Counted from the first letter of the stretch, positions 12,411-23,827 are shown. The stretch is 64,000 nt of DNA from Mustela lutreola (GCF_030435805.1 NC_081295.1:156335001-156399000); one strand, 5' to 3'. Program-made: numbers and translations. The notes: generated by a model from the letters alone, not told the origin.

Positions 12411-12413
<3 letters not shown>
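11716..12413. other. Intergenic DNA, no gene recognised
   Basis: The longest open frame (169 codons, minus, 11853-12362) has no recognisable domain, and its proline/serine-rich composition looks random. It is not called as a gene. Confidence 0.5.
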
Positions 12414-12448
<35 letters not shown>

Positions 12449-12640
12449 TATATAAATATGTATTTATTATATATTTAATATATTATTTTTATAATTATTA
12501 ATTATAATTATACAATATATAATTTATATATAATATATAAATATATAATATATAATAACAATGTATAATATAATATAAATATTTTATAATTATTATTAAT
12601 TAAATATATATTTAACATATAATATATATAATATATATAT
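12414..12640. repeat. AT-only microsatellite, (TA)n-rich
   Basis: About 225 bp of almost pure A and T, starting with a (AT)n run and then irregular TATAAT/AATATA mixtures. It abuts the tail end of the antisense CanSINE that follows, so it probably grew from the SINE A/T-rich tail. Confidence 0.9.
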
Positions 12641-12808
12641 TTTTAATTATTTGTCAGAGAGAGAGAACAAGCAGGGGGAGCTGTAGGCGGATGGACAAAT
12701 AGGCTCCCCACTGAGCAAGAAGCCCAATGTGGGGCTCAATCCCAGGACCCTGGAATCAGGACCTGAGCCAAAAGCAGGTGCTTAAGCAACTGAGCCACCC
12801 AGAGACCC
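12641..12808 (-). repeat. CanSINE, antisense
   Basis: Runs from the tail 'tttttaattatttgtcagag' to the head complement 'gagccacccagagaccc'. It is diverged from the young consensus. Confidence 0.85.
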
Positions 12809-15800
12809 ACAAAGTGAGTTTTTAAGGAGAATGTTCTCAGTTCTGTGTCTTGGGAAGATTAAACCAGGCACCACTAGGACAGACTGCCATGGGGGAGAAG
12901 CCACATTTGGAGACCGGGTAGTCTGGACAGGTATGACAAGGACTGGTCTAGCCACTGAGTGTGAGGAGGGCTCAGAAAGGGGAACAGAGGTCTGGCTGAG
13001 GTGGAAAGGATAGACCTTGGTGATTCATCGAAAGTGATGAGCAAGTGTATTGAGGGCAACGCTTGTATCTGTGGGTCAGGAAATTCCAGTAACCCTCACT
13101 GAATACTGGAAAAAAAAAAAAAAAAAGTATCCTGAAGGATATGAGCTCCAGGTTCTAATTCCCAAAGTCTCTTGTGTAGCCCTGATTCTACCAGAACTTT
13201 CTTTGAGTCTATGAGGTATCCCTGCATCTTTCCAATAAATTCAGCCTTTTGCCATTTTTAAGGTAGTTTGAATAAGGTTTTGTTCCCTGCAACAGAGTCT
13301 TGAAGAGTAAAACAATAAAAAGATTCCATTCGTGAAATTTCCAGAGGGCTGAGCGTTTTTATCAAAGCTCTGTATTCACAGGTGGAGAATGAGCTGTGGT
13401 TACTTTTAGGGAACTACTTCCAGGAGACCAGGAATGTCAGTGGGGGGTTGAGGGGTGGACCTAGGGAATCTTCAAGATGAGAAGGTTTTCCTGTCAAGTC
13501 CCCAAGAGCCAAAGCATACTCATCCCTCCCCACACCCAAAGTGTGTCTTCTCTCTTATGAAAACCTAAACTTCTAGAATCCTAACCCATACAAGGATTAG
13601 CAACAGGCCAACTCTTTTCAGTCTTACACAGTGATTAAATACGAGTGTGTGTTGCACTGTGAAGTCTTGAATTAACAAGTTGGACACGATGTTTCAATTA
13701 AAGTTAGCCTTCTCACCACCACTGAGGTCAGGCCAGCCATCTTTACCCAGATTCCTCTACCATTGTAACTGGGCCACTGGCCACTGGTATTTGCTTGGGT
13801 TCCCCCTTGGATTTGTTGCTGTAAAGCTCACCGAAGCCAATAGTGATGGGAGCTGACGAATCTGAGAATTCCTGATGGGAGAATGGTCCTATTGAAGAGA
13901 AATGACTATGGTACTTGATAAATGTTAAGAAATTTAACAATTCTAAGTTTTTAAAAACAGGCTTGACCAATGGGAGTGTGGTGTGTGGTGTAGGAAGCCA
14001 GAGAGGAGACTCCTCTGTCTCTCCCATTTCTTTCCCCCACCCACCCTGTGCCCTGCTATAATCTATCTTACAAATTCTCTCTCACCTCCAGGACATGGTT
14101 CTTACAGAATGTTTGGGAGAAATGGATTCTAGGTCCTCTATGTAGGCAAAATTTTAACATTATAGAGCAAGAGCCGGTGCAACGAGCAAGCGAGATGTCA
14201 TAGCATCGAATCCGTGCCCAGAACCAACCTTACTCAAGGGAAAGTGTGAAAACCCACAGATATGGTTCTGGATTCAGGACCTGCCCCAAGAACTCCCAAA
14301 GCCCCTAAAACACTCACCAGGTAAGAAAACCAGCGTGGCGCTGAGTGAGAGGATGAAAGAGAGGTAGAGAAAGGTGATTTTCGCTTCCTTGTGTGAGCTA
14401 GTTTCTTCCAAAATATAAGGAATGTGCAACAGCCATGCCAGGAACACAGGGACACACCTGTCAGGAAAAAGGGCCACAGTGTGTCTGGTCAGCTTAGTCT
14501 GTGGCCTTAGGGCAAAGTCCCAAGACCTTATGTTGTCATGTTAGCTCCCCAACTCTGTTTCTCTCCTTTCATTTGCACTGGATTATCTTTTTCCTTAGTA
14601 GTCCCTGACCAGTTTCCAAGGGGCTCTGCCCAGAGGAACCCCAGAGCCAGGGGTGAAGGGGCTCCTCTTCCTCCCATCCCTTTTCTAGGATGAAGGTGAC
14701 TATGACGACAAAGTCCTGTTTCCAGGTACCAGGAAGGGACTGAGGGAAGGCCAGGACTATAAAACTCAGGAAGGAGGGACGAAGGGAGCTGATCAGGAAA
14801 ATTCGACCAAATGTGAAGTCTGAATTAGCGAGGGAGAAGGGAGAAAGGCCAACATCTCCCTCTAAGCTCCCCTTCTTTCCTGGGTCTGAATCCCCAGAAC
14901 ACTAAAGAAACAGGACAGAGTGGGAACCAATGGGAGCTGGTGGAAGCAGAGGGATGGAGGGAGAGGAAGCGGCCAAATGATCTAGAAGGTGATTCTAGAA
15001 TAGTGATTCTAGCTGGGGTGGTGTCCCTAGAGTCCTGACCCAAACCTCCCTCCCCCCATGCTGAAATGAGCCTCTGCTCCTGCAGGGAGCGATGGGGCAG
15101 AAAGAGAGGCTGACTATTCCTGGGAGGAGCAGGGTTGGTGTGGGGCCTCCCTCTTGAGGCCAGAACCGACTTGATTTTGATGAAGGACTCCCACCTGTGA
15201 CCTCACCACTGCAGGTGAAGAAGAGAGCACGGATTGGAGCTGGGAGCTGCCTGGCCTCTCTCCTCACCCAGGTGGAGAGGCAGCAAGTCCCTCATACTAG
15301 GGTGCAGCCACACAAAAGGGTACTGATTGGAAAAACAAAGTGAGGGGAAGGCAAATGCATTTGATTTTCTCAGTTCCTTTGGGATTTCTCCCCATTCTTA
15401 AAGACCTTTATGAAAGTCTAACCTCCTTGCCTTTTCTCATACTCAGTGGGCATAATTCCCCCTACCTCCTCTTCTCCTAACCCAAGCCTCTCCAGCCCCA
15501 TGCTGACCCTGTGACCCTTGCCAGTAGGGTCTTATGTCCCCCCGCCCCCACTCAGTGGAACCCCACACGACCACCCGCAGCCTTGCAGTGTTCCTACACT
15601 TTTCCTGGGTGTCTTGGTGCCCTGTCTCACCACCTGACCTAGGAGTCTCTGGAGGACAGTAGCCCTGACGTAGCCTCCCTAGTATCACACTTAGTCCCCT
15701 GCTTCACATGCAGGAGGAGCTCAGTGAATAACTGTTAACAGGAAGCGGGGAAGAAATGGCATACGCCAAATACATTCCTTGGTGATGGTAAGAGAAGTAA

Positions 15801-16152
15801 AGTTGTTTGTGAGGCTCAGCATTCCCTGATATGGTCACTTCCCAGAAATCACACCCCCTTCCCCCCCTTCTCCTATGGTAATGATCCCAGTTTACCTTTT
15901 CTCTTATTTCTTCTTGTAATCTGTTTCAGCGTTCATCTTTTGACTGCACTCTGTTTTCTACAACACCTTTTTACACAGAGTACATCTTAACCTCCTCTTC
16001 CAGAGTACAACCTTGTGGTCCTTTCTTGTGTCCCCACTGGTAGGAACATTCAGTGACATCATAAGCGTGTGAATGCTGCCTTCCAACAAAAAGGTGAAAT
16101 TCTACCCTGCTGCCTTTGTTTTTTGTTTTGTTTGTGTGTGTGTGTGTGTTTT
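12809..16152. other. Intergenic DNA, no gene recognised
   Basis: Non-AT-rich, low in recognised repeats, with many short ORFs in all frames. The moderately GC-rich part at about 14600-15700 was inspected for exons of known 6p22 families (butyrophilin, zinc finger, histone). I found no convincing motif such as C2H2 fingers or a histone fold. Confidence 0.4.
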
Positions 16153-16170
16153 AAAACATATCATTTCCCA

Positions 16171-16270
16171 GGAGTACCTAGCTGACTCAGTCCATGCAGC
16201 ATGTGGCTCTTGATCTTGGGGTCATGAGTTCGAGCCTCACACTGGGTGTAGAGATGACTTAAAAAAATAA
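16171..16270 (+). repeat. CanSINE, short copy (first of a pair)
   Basis: Carries 'gctgactcagtccatgcagc', 'gtggctcttgatcttggggt' and 'gagttcgagcctcacactgg', then a short A-tail. The B-box-like 'gttcgagcc' shows the tRNA origin. It is followed directly by a second SINE, and the two share outer target-site duplications. Confidence 0.85.
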
Positions 16271-16463
16271 AGGCCACCTGGGCAGCTCAGTTAAGTGTCT
16301 GACTCCTGATTTTGGCTCAGGTCATGATCTCAGGGTTGTGAGGTTGAGCCCCGAGTCCGGCTGCCACTCAGCATGGAGTCTGCCTGAGTGTCTCTCTCCC
16401 TCTGCCCCTCCCTTTCGTGCGCTTTCTCTTTCTCAAATAAATAAATCTTCAAGAAAAGAATTA
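16271..16463 (+). repeat. CanSINE (second of a pair)
   Basis: Starts 'ccacctgggcagctcagtta' and ends in 'aaataaataaatcttcaaga'. The right target-site copy 'aaaacgtatcatttccca' (16464-16481) matches 'aaaacatatcatttccca' at 16153-16170, which lies before the first SINE. Confidence 0.9.
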
Positions 16464-17260
16464 AAAACGTATCATTTCCCATACGTCTCTGCCCGGCAAT
16501 GTCTGTTTTCCTTGGCACGCATGTGCCTCAAGAGTCATGGCTCATGCCCTTGGTTCTCACTTCTCATCCCGAGTAGGCAGGAGGATTGTATTTTCCAGTT
16601 CAAGAGTGAAGGAAGGGCACTCGAGAGAGAGGGTCGTACTACACCCTTCACCTCCTTCATCAGGATGATGTCAGGACGTGTGATGCCTCTGACCCCATCG
16701 TTACTGACTAGCACACTGCTTGGCCCATGGTGGTCCCTGCATGTTTGTTGAGGAAGGAAAGATGGACCAAAGCTGAGCCTCCCCCAGCCATTTCCCACAT
16801 AAATAAAAAAGCTTAGAAAAAAAGAAGGGGGAAAAAAAAAGAAAAGAAAAGCTTAGGGTTTCTCAGGGTCTAGGTATCTATAAAAAACTCAGTACACTTT
16901 TCCTCTGGTGCCCAAATCCCCTTTATCTGTGTTGTTGAGGGTCGTGGGACATTGCTCAGTGCCCTTTAGTTCGGTGGAAATCTTTTATTGGAGTTGGAAG
17001 ACAATCTACCTTTAAGAGCAAATATTATATAAAAACTTCAAGAAGACTCAGTGGCATTTTCCTCCTTGGAACATAATATACACAGCACCTTTCCCACCAC
17101 TCTCCACATTTTTCAATCTTACACCACAGTTTTTGTTTGACAGATCCTAAGCACCTATCCATGAACATTTTTTTTTTTTTAAGAGAAGAAAGAAAAGAAA
17201 CTGGGATAGAAATGCCAGCGAATTCTACATAATCTCTCCCACATCGCCCACCCTCTGGGT

Positions 17261-17261
<1 letters not shown>

Positions 17262-17296
<35 letters not shown>

Positions 17297-17320
17297 GCAC
17301 GCACGCACGCGCGCGCGCGT
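17262..17320. repeat. (CA)n-(GCAC)n-(CG)n compound microsatellite
   Basis: Alternating purine-pyrimidine repeat that changes from CA through ACGC to a pure CG tail of about ten bases. It lies about 150 bp before the CpG-rich domain of tRNA-Ile. Confidence 0.95.
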
Positions 17321-17439
17321 CCTTGTGGAGACCTCCTTCCCCATCCTCCCATCTCAAAACTCTGCGAAGTATGAGGTTTTGTTGTTGTTTTTTTTTTAAA
17401 CCCTCGTTTAACGTAGCAGAGAGACACCGGGAACTCGAG

Positions 17440-17835
17440 AGCCCCAGTCTCGGGCCCGTGGCCGTCCCAGGGAGGGATGCCCGCGGGCGGGGAGCTGCGG
17501 GCTCCTCTCCCACCGGCGGTGGCTCGGACCCCTTCGCGGCAGCAAACAGCCTCTAACATCCTTCGGCTTCCAACCGGTTGGTTGGGGGAGAGCGGGAGCG
17601 AGGCGGGGAGCGGGGCGGGGAGGTGTCCGCCCGTCGGGGTCGCCCGAGCGTCCGCCCCTCTGCGAAGTGGCCGCCGGCGTCCTCGCGCGCAGACCGGCCC
17701 CGGTGCCCCCCGGGCCGTCAGGACCCGCCCTGCCCGGGTGAGCGAGAGGCGGCCGCGGCGCTCCAGGGGAGCTCCCCGCAGAGACGCCGGCCGTGTCTGC
17801 GTAGGCCGTGTAGCCGGTGACCGGAAGTGAGAAGC
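17440..17835. promoter_or_regulatory. CpG island directly upstream of tRNA-Ile
   Basis: Very CpG-dense sequence ('gccgccggcgtcctcgcgcg', 'gcggccgcggcgctccaggg') ends at the tRNA start. It gives rise to long spurious ORFs, including a 282-codon minus-strand frame that runs across the tRNA gene. No Pol II gene was recognised. Confidence 0.75.
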
Positions 17836-17839
17836 AGGT

Positions 17840-17933
17840 GCTCCAGTGGCGCAATCGGTTAGCGCGCGGTACTTATACAGCAGTATGTGTGCGAGGGATG
17901 CCGAGGTTGTGAGTTCGAGCCTCACCTGGAGCA
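17840..17933 (+). tRNA. tRNA-Ile (TAT) with a 20-nt intron
   Basis: The 94-nt gene begins GCTCCAGTGGCGCAATCGG and ends CCTCACCTGGAGCA. The acceptor GCTCCAG pairs with CTGGAGC and the discriminator is A. Anticodon TAT is at 17874-17876. The intron spans 17878-17897, just after base 37, leaving a 74-nt mature tRNA whose anticodon stem CGGTA/TGCCG pairs with one G-T. The B box is AGTTCGAGCCT. All vertebrate tRNA-Ile(TAT) genes carry an intron here that the tRNA splicing endonuclease removes. This tRNA decodes AUA. It points opposite to the four upstream tRNA genes. I see no defect. Confidence 0.96.
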
Positions 17934-17936
17934 TCG

Positions 17937-17940
17937 TTTT
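17937..17940 (+). terminator. Pol III terminator of tRNA-Ile
   Basis: TTTT beginning 4 nt after the tRNA 3' end. Confidence 0.75.
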
Positions 17941-19009
17941 CCAGCCAGAGGCTACATCCTCGAGGGAGACCCTTTCCTCTGCTTCCCCAGACCCTTTCCT
18001 CTGCCGCCCCAGGTCCTTCCGGACCATGTCGCACCATCTTTGATGTGTCTGAATTTGTTCTAAATCCTGTGTCCTCGCCGTTCTCCGTGGCGCTTGTGAA
18101 ATCGAACAGTGTCAAGCCTTTACAGACTGAATCTGCTGCGCTGCAGTGAGTTACTTTCTCTCTTTATCCCCACCGGGTCCTGCAAGCGTTCCCCCATGCA
18201 CAGCTCCTGACACCCCGCCTTCCCACTTTGCTCTAATGGTGATGGTTCCTCGGGGAGCCCCTGCCACATACTTAGAAAGTGCTTGCAGTGGTAAGCACTG
18301 AACTCCATGAGAGGGAGCTCAAAAGTGAGAAACTGTACAAGAAGATCCCAGCCTGATTAAAGTTCCAGCTTGGGAGAACAATGAAATTTCTGATTTCAGA
18401 CGGTGGCATCACCTCTAGTATTGTCCCCCACCACCCTTAAGTCTTCCCTGATGAACCAACAACGAGGGATGATACAGCAGCATTTGCCAACTGAGAAACA
18501 GAACCTGGTGTCCTCAGATGATGCAATTGTCTGGGGCTGGTACAGGATGAGTGATAAAGAGCCCCAGCAACCAGAAGTCTGTAGAAAGTCACAGGAGTGA
18601 GCATAACCACAATTGTGCCTGAGGTATGTAGGAAATAGTGATTTTTGACTTTTGACTGCCTTAACCCATTTTGCAACCTCCTCTCTCACTCGTCTGTCAA
18701 CCACTAGTCTGTTCACTGTATGTATGGGCTGGGTTCCACCCCCCACCCCACATGCCAAAAAACCCACTCTTCATGAACCCTGAGGCAGGAAAACCAGCAG
18801 CAGGACACAGGACCACTGAAGACTCCAGTGCAGGACACCGACTCTTGTGTTAAAGACTACAGAGCTCATTTAGTTCTTACTATCTTTGGAAAGAATCTCT
18901 TGAATATTGAATTCACAATTCTTGGGCACAACTAATTTATCCTTATGACCATATTTCCAATATCATAATTGATTAACAAGGATAAACTTCACTAAAGAAA
19001 ACCAGTTTT
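17941..19009. other. Intergenic DNA, no gene recognised
   Basis: No recognised gene. Overlapping short ORFs around 18400-18770 on both strands show no family signature. Confidence 0.5.
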
Positions 19010-19198
19010 AAAAATTATTTTTATTTTTTAAAAATACTTTATTTGAGAAAGAGAGAGAGAGAGCAAGAGCAGGGGTTAGAGGGAGAAGCAGTCTACCCGC
19101 TAAGCAGGGAGATGGATGTGGGGATTGATCCCAGGACTCTGGGATCATGACCTGAGCAAAAGGCAGACGCCCAACCAACTGAGCCACCAGGTGCCCCC
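19010..19198 (-). repeat. CanSINE, antisense
   Basis: Starts with a T/A-rich tail and ends 'gagccaccaggtgcccc'. A probable target-site duplication AAGAAAACCA flanks it (about 18995 and 19199). Confidence 0.88.
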
Positions 19199-21546
19199 AA
19201 GAAAACCAACTTCTAATATTTCATTATGTTTATTAGCAGAGTCTCTGATGTTAATCAAGGATAAAGAAAATAGAAGTCTTTTTACAGGTGACTTCTGCAC
19301 TATGCATTTCTCTTTATGATGCCAACTCACCATCCTCCAGATTGTGATAAACCCACACAATGGCCTGACCCTAGTATCATCTTAAATCTTAATATACACA
19401 TTTATATTAGGCTGTGCAGTTGATTAAATTATTGGTCCCTCTTTGTATCCATACCCAGATTGTGTGTGAAGTGTATGTCTCCATCCATAGTTGATTATTG
19501 TTCTGAAATAGTTCTCATTCTCTTCTGCAATTTGACCTTGGAACTGCTTCACCTATCATTGGACTCTGTTTCTTTTCCCCTTGAAGCTGGACTGGATTGC
19601 CCCAACTCTTTAGAGCAATGGAATGCAGTGAAAGCAACATTCTGGGGCTTGTGAGCCCAGGCATTAAGAAAATATGTCAGCTTTCCATTTTGCCTTTAGG
19701 GAGAAGCTAGATTCCATGTAAGAAGTCTAAGACTGTGATGTTCTGAAGAGGTTCCGGCTAATCACAGGGAAAGCCTACACAGAGATTCCTGACCAGCTCC
19801 GAGCTGTTCCAGACATTCCAGCTGAAATATCAAACCTGAAGGCCATCACAGATATTCCAAGCCTAACGGATACCCCATGGAGCAGAGAGAAGCCATCTCT
19901 GTCAATCCCTGCCCAAGCTATAAAATCATAATAAATAATCACTGTTTTAAGTCACTATATTTGGATGCAGTGTTTAACCTACTACATTTGAGGTGGGTCT
20001 CCCCGTCCCCCCCACCTCGATTTTATAAATAACTGAAAAACATGGTCCCTTGACTTTGGGTTTGGCCACTCAACATGGGGCAGAACCAATAGCGTCCTTA
20101 TTCCCAGCCTGGACCTTAAGAGGTCTTGCCTATTTCCACTTGCTATCTTGTACCTTTGTCTTTGACATAAGAACAAGACCCAGCTCGCTCAGTGGTGTGA
20201 ACAGGAGGACAAGAGACATAAAGAGAAAAGCTCTCTGGCTGTTCCTGTTGCCTGCAGATAGAAGTAGAGTCTCCCAGTGGAAACGGCCTAGGTCAGATGA
20301 CTTCCCCAACCAGCCTCTATGAAATCAGTAATTATTGCTGTGTGCCACTGAGCTTTGAGGATAGTTTATTAGGCAGCAATGATTAGCTCCTTCATTCTGT
20401 CTTTGTTGAAGTATCAGAGACATCTTAAGGGGAGTTCATAATTCAATTCTTGATGCATAGTCACAAAATCATTAGAAAAAGACAGAATATGTAAGCATCA
20501 TCACTATGTCCATATTTTCCCATTTTTTAATTTTTATCATATACTCTTACCTTACCTAGAGGAAAAAGGGAAGTAAGACTAATTCCATATGCTTTGCATG
20601 GTTATGGACCACATAGAACTGGTTCAGAGAGCCTATGGCAATATAACCCAAGAGCCTATGGCAATATTAGGCCTGATGCCCCCCATCCACCCAGAACAGT
20701 TTTTGCATGTTCCTTCAACTCCCATTAGTGCCCAACTCCATGACAGTGCCTTCACTCTCAGCAAGTGAACTTCCCTTCTATTTCAGAGAAACTAGCTCTT
20801 CTGATTCACATCACCTTCTCCCCCAATCCCATCTCAATATACATCTATAATTCATCTGCATCACTTTCCGGATTCCACAATTTGCCACCTCATCTTTCTA
20901 GGGAAAAAAATCTCTCTGTCTCTCTTTTAGAGACTAAAGTCTTCATCCACACCTCCAAATTCCAACTCCCTACTGACAACTTAACCTAAAGATATGTATA
21001 TATACATCAGCCTGCCATCTTTAAAAAGACACACAAAATATGGGGTAGCAGGGAAGGCTTCTCTGAAGAGTAGACAGTAGAGTTACCGTGTTTGAAGAGA
21101 AAAAACTAAGATCCATACTGCCAGGTTCAATATAAGACCCCTTCTCTCTTCTCTTTAAAGTTTATTTCCAGAAAGAGAAATCTGAATGAACGCCTCTCCA
21201 TTCCTTCTGGTCCTTAACCCACTGCAAACTGGCATCCACCCACCATTTTCCTAAAACTGTTCATTAAGGACATTCAGGTGACCTCCTCGCAGAAATCCCA
21301 CCAACCCTAGATTTTTTTCTAACTTGAACTCAACAAGTTTTGGGCTTTGACTAATCTCTTGTTGGTGAACTTCTCTATTGCCTTCTCTAACTCTCCTATC
21401 CCATTGTTTTCCCCTTCTCTCTATGACATTTCCCTCCAAGAGTCTGTCCTTGGTCTACTTCTTAATATTAAGCTAAAGTGGGTCTATATTAATGACTTTC
21501 AAAGATCTGTCATCTGCTGAAAATTTGTGTAAATTTTTCTGTGTAG
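19199..21546. other. Intergenic DNA, no gene recognised
   Basis: AT-rich single-copy-looking DNA. A short tandem repeat of 'agagcctatggcaatat' occurs near 20628-20665. No gene or classified repeat. Confidence 0.45.
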
Positions 21547-21740
21547 GACACCTGGGTGGCTTGGTTGTTAAGCATCTGCCTTCGGCTCAGGTCACAGTCC
21601 CCGGGGCCTGGGATTGAGTCCCACATCAGGCTCCCTGCTCTGCGGGAAGCCCACTTCTCCCTCCTCCGCTCCCCCTCCTTGTGTCTCCTCTCTTGCTGTA
21701 TCTCTCTCTGCCAAATAAATAAATAGAATCTTAAAAAAAT
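21547..21740 (+). repeat. CanSINE, sense
   Basis: Head 'cacctgggtggcttggttgt', CT-rich middle, and the tail 'ccaaataaataaatagaatc' followed by A/T runs. Confidence 0.92.
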
Positions 21741-21918
21741 TTTTTTTTCTTTATATGTTATCATTGAATAAAATTTAAGAACCATAAATCTATATTGTAT
21801 AATCATATGGCCTAAGATGATATCCTGTATCATATTAAGAAGAACCACCTTCCTGTGCTCCAGATTCTTGACTCTGGTTCACTTCTGGATTTCTCCACTT
21901 GCACACTCCACATTGTAC

Positions 21919-22190
21919 TAGTCAGGGCTCCAAACAGATACAGAACCAATATATATATATGGCACTATATCAATATATCAATACCTGTATCAGAGATAGA
22001 TATAGATACCACACGAGGAGTCTGGAGACCTAGGAAAGATTTTGCAGTTTGAATTTGAAAGAAGTCTGGAGGCAGAGGTTCCCCTTCCTTAGAAGACCTA
22101 TCTTTTTCACTTAATGCCTTCTTCAACTGATTGGACAAGGCCCACACACATTATGGTGGGTAATCTGCTTTACTCCAAGTCTATTGATTT
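21919..22190 (+). repeat. Ancient interspersed repeat, left half
   Basis: Starts 'tagtcagggctccaaacaga' and contains 'gggtaatctgctttactcca'. It matches a repeat common across mammals (consensus start TAGTCAGGGTTCTCCAGAG) whose family name I cannot assign safely. The element resumes at 22886, so the LTR between is a later insertion. Confidence 0.6.
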
Positions 22191-22885
22191 TGAGATGCCT
22201 AAATTATAACCATTACTGCTATTTCTGTTTCTGTACCTTCGCTTGCTAACCCATGAGGAGATGGAAAAATACCAGCAGACTTTCTATAGTCATTCTGTAA
22301 CCACACAACCCCCCGCCCAGATTTGAACCTGGCATAGGGGCCGCTCCCGGACCCCCACCCGGCTCTGGGCCGAGAGATAACAGTCATCTGGTGCCAGAGA
22401 AACCCCCACCCAGAATTGTACGTGACAAAATGACTGCTCCCGGACCCCCCACCCAGCTCTGGGTGCAAGAGATAATAACCATCTGGCACCCCGCAGCTTG
22501 ACAGGAAGACCCCAGCCAATCATGAGGTGACACATACCCTAGCGGTGCCAACCAAGCAGTTTGAAGAATGATAGCACTTTGACCTAACCAATAATCTGTT
22601 CCCAGCCTTTTCCTGCTCTGTAGCGCACCAGTCATATTATAGAGTTCCTTTTTTATTTTCCCGCAGTATGTGGCGATTTGTTACAAGATACTATGATGTA
22701 TGCTAAGTTCCTGCCTCCCCAAAAATAAAAAGTGCTGTGATCCTGAGCTCGGGACCTCTTAGCATCACAGGCAAGGAGTGTAGGAAGGTCCGGGTTCGAA
22801 CTCGTAATAAACGACCCTTGCTGTTTGGCTTTGCCTCTGGACTCTGGTGGTCGTCTTTGGGGGGTCTCAGAATTTGGGCACAACA
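22191..22885 (+). mobile_element. Solo LTR of an endogenous retrovirus (ERV1/gamma-like)
   Basis: A fossil LTR of about 0.7 kb with no internal retroviral sequence beside it. The 3' part has the gamma-retroviral style ending 'ctggactctggtggtcgtct ... tttgggcacaaca', preceded by a poly(A)-signal-like AATAAA in the R region. The U3 part has a GC-rich unit of about 90 bp repeated two to three times (22290-22500), as enhancer duplications often are. It splits an older repeat whose right half resumes at once. The 5' boundary is approximate and no clear target-site duplication was seen. Age: younger than the host repeat. Confidence 0.7.
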
Positions 22886-23005
22886 ACTTAAATGTTAATC
22901 TAATCTAAACCACACTTTCACAGCAATATCTAGACTAGTATTTGATCAGATATCTGGGTACCATGGCCTACCTAACTTGACATATCAAATTGGCCACCAC
23001 ATAGG
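22886..23005 (+). repeat. Ancient interspersed repeat, right half
   Basis: Continues the element of 21919-22190 with 'ttaaatgttaatctaatct', 'tatctgggtaccatggccta' and 'tgacatatcaaattggccac', in the order of the consensus. Confidence 0.6.
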
Positions 23006-23322
23006 TATTTCAAAATTAATGTGTTCTTAATCTTTCTTATTATTTTCCCCCTGAAACCTCTTCTCCATGCATTCATCTTTGATAAAAATTACCACTGTCC
23101 CATGATTGATGCTGAAAACATAATTAAGACCATCCACATGTCTGTTCTTTTATATTCAGTTTTTGACTAAATCCTGTCATTTTGACTTCCTTTACTGAGA
23201 TTATTTGCCACCATTCTTCTCCTCACTCAGTTTGTTATCAGCACACAGGCCTTCTGTTTCTCTTACATCTCATGCTCATACCTGCCTCAGGGCCTTTACT
23301 CTTGCTGTTGCTTGTACTGTAA

Positions 23323-23405
23323 GATTTTTTAAGTAATCTCTACACCCAAAGTGGGGCTCAGACTTACAATCACATGTTCTGCTGACTGAGCAAGCCAGGC
23401 ACCCC
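23323..23405 (-). repeat. CanSINE fragment, antisense
   Basis: A short copy with 'taagtaatctctacacccaa', 'ggggctcagacttacaatca' and 'gccaggcacccc'. It lacks the CT-rich body and resembles the short copy at 16171. Confidence 0.75.
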
Positions 23406-23534
23406 AAGTTGGTGGTTTTAAAGTCTTGTCCTTCCACATAGTGGTGTTAACAAATGATTTCTTCATAATTTGAGACACAGCTCAACTGTCATCTTTCCAG
23501 AGAGGACTACTCCTACCACCCCTTATTCTGCTAA

Positions 23535-23812
23535 CAGTATTATTAAGATATAATTTACATACTATAAAATTTACACATTGTGTCTGTAATTAAAATATTT
23601 TTAGTAAATTTAGAGTGTTGTGTAATCATCACCACAAACCAGTTTTAGACCATTTCCATTTCTCCAAAAGAGAGATTTCCATCTCTCCCTTGTGCCCATT
23701 TATAGTCAGTCTCACTTCTAACCCCAGGCAATCACTAATCTACTTTTTGTCTCAATGGATTTGCATTTTCTAGGTGTTTCATGTAAATATGTAAACATGT
23801 AGTTTTTTTACC
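23535..23812 (-). repeat. Ancient L1 3' region, antisense
   Basis: Blocks 'taagatataatttacatact', 'gtgttgtgtaatcatcacca' and 'ggcaatcactaatctacttt' match the widespread old-L1 (L1M) 3' consensus. It abuts a younger antisense L1. Confidence 0.65.
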
Positions 23813-23827
23813 TCTGGATTTTCCCCC

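Noticed and set aside
14600-15700. Moderately GC-rich stretch that might hold butyrophilin-like or other exons
   Set aside because: I found no immunoglobulin, B30.2 or zinc-finger motif and no convincing exon chain.
17179-18027. 282-codon minus-strand open frame
   Set aside because: It runs across a (CA)n/(CG)n microsatellite, a CpG island and the antisense of tRNA-Ile. The protein has no domain and contains dinucleotide-repeat residues.
22735-22812. tRNA-like B-box word 'ggttcgaactcg'
   Set aside because: It lies within the LTR 3' part and no acceptor or anticodon stem can be drawn around it.
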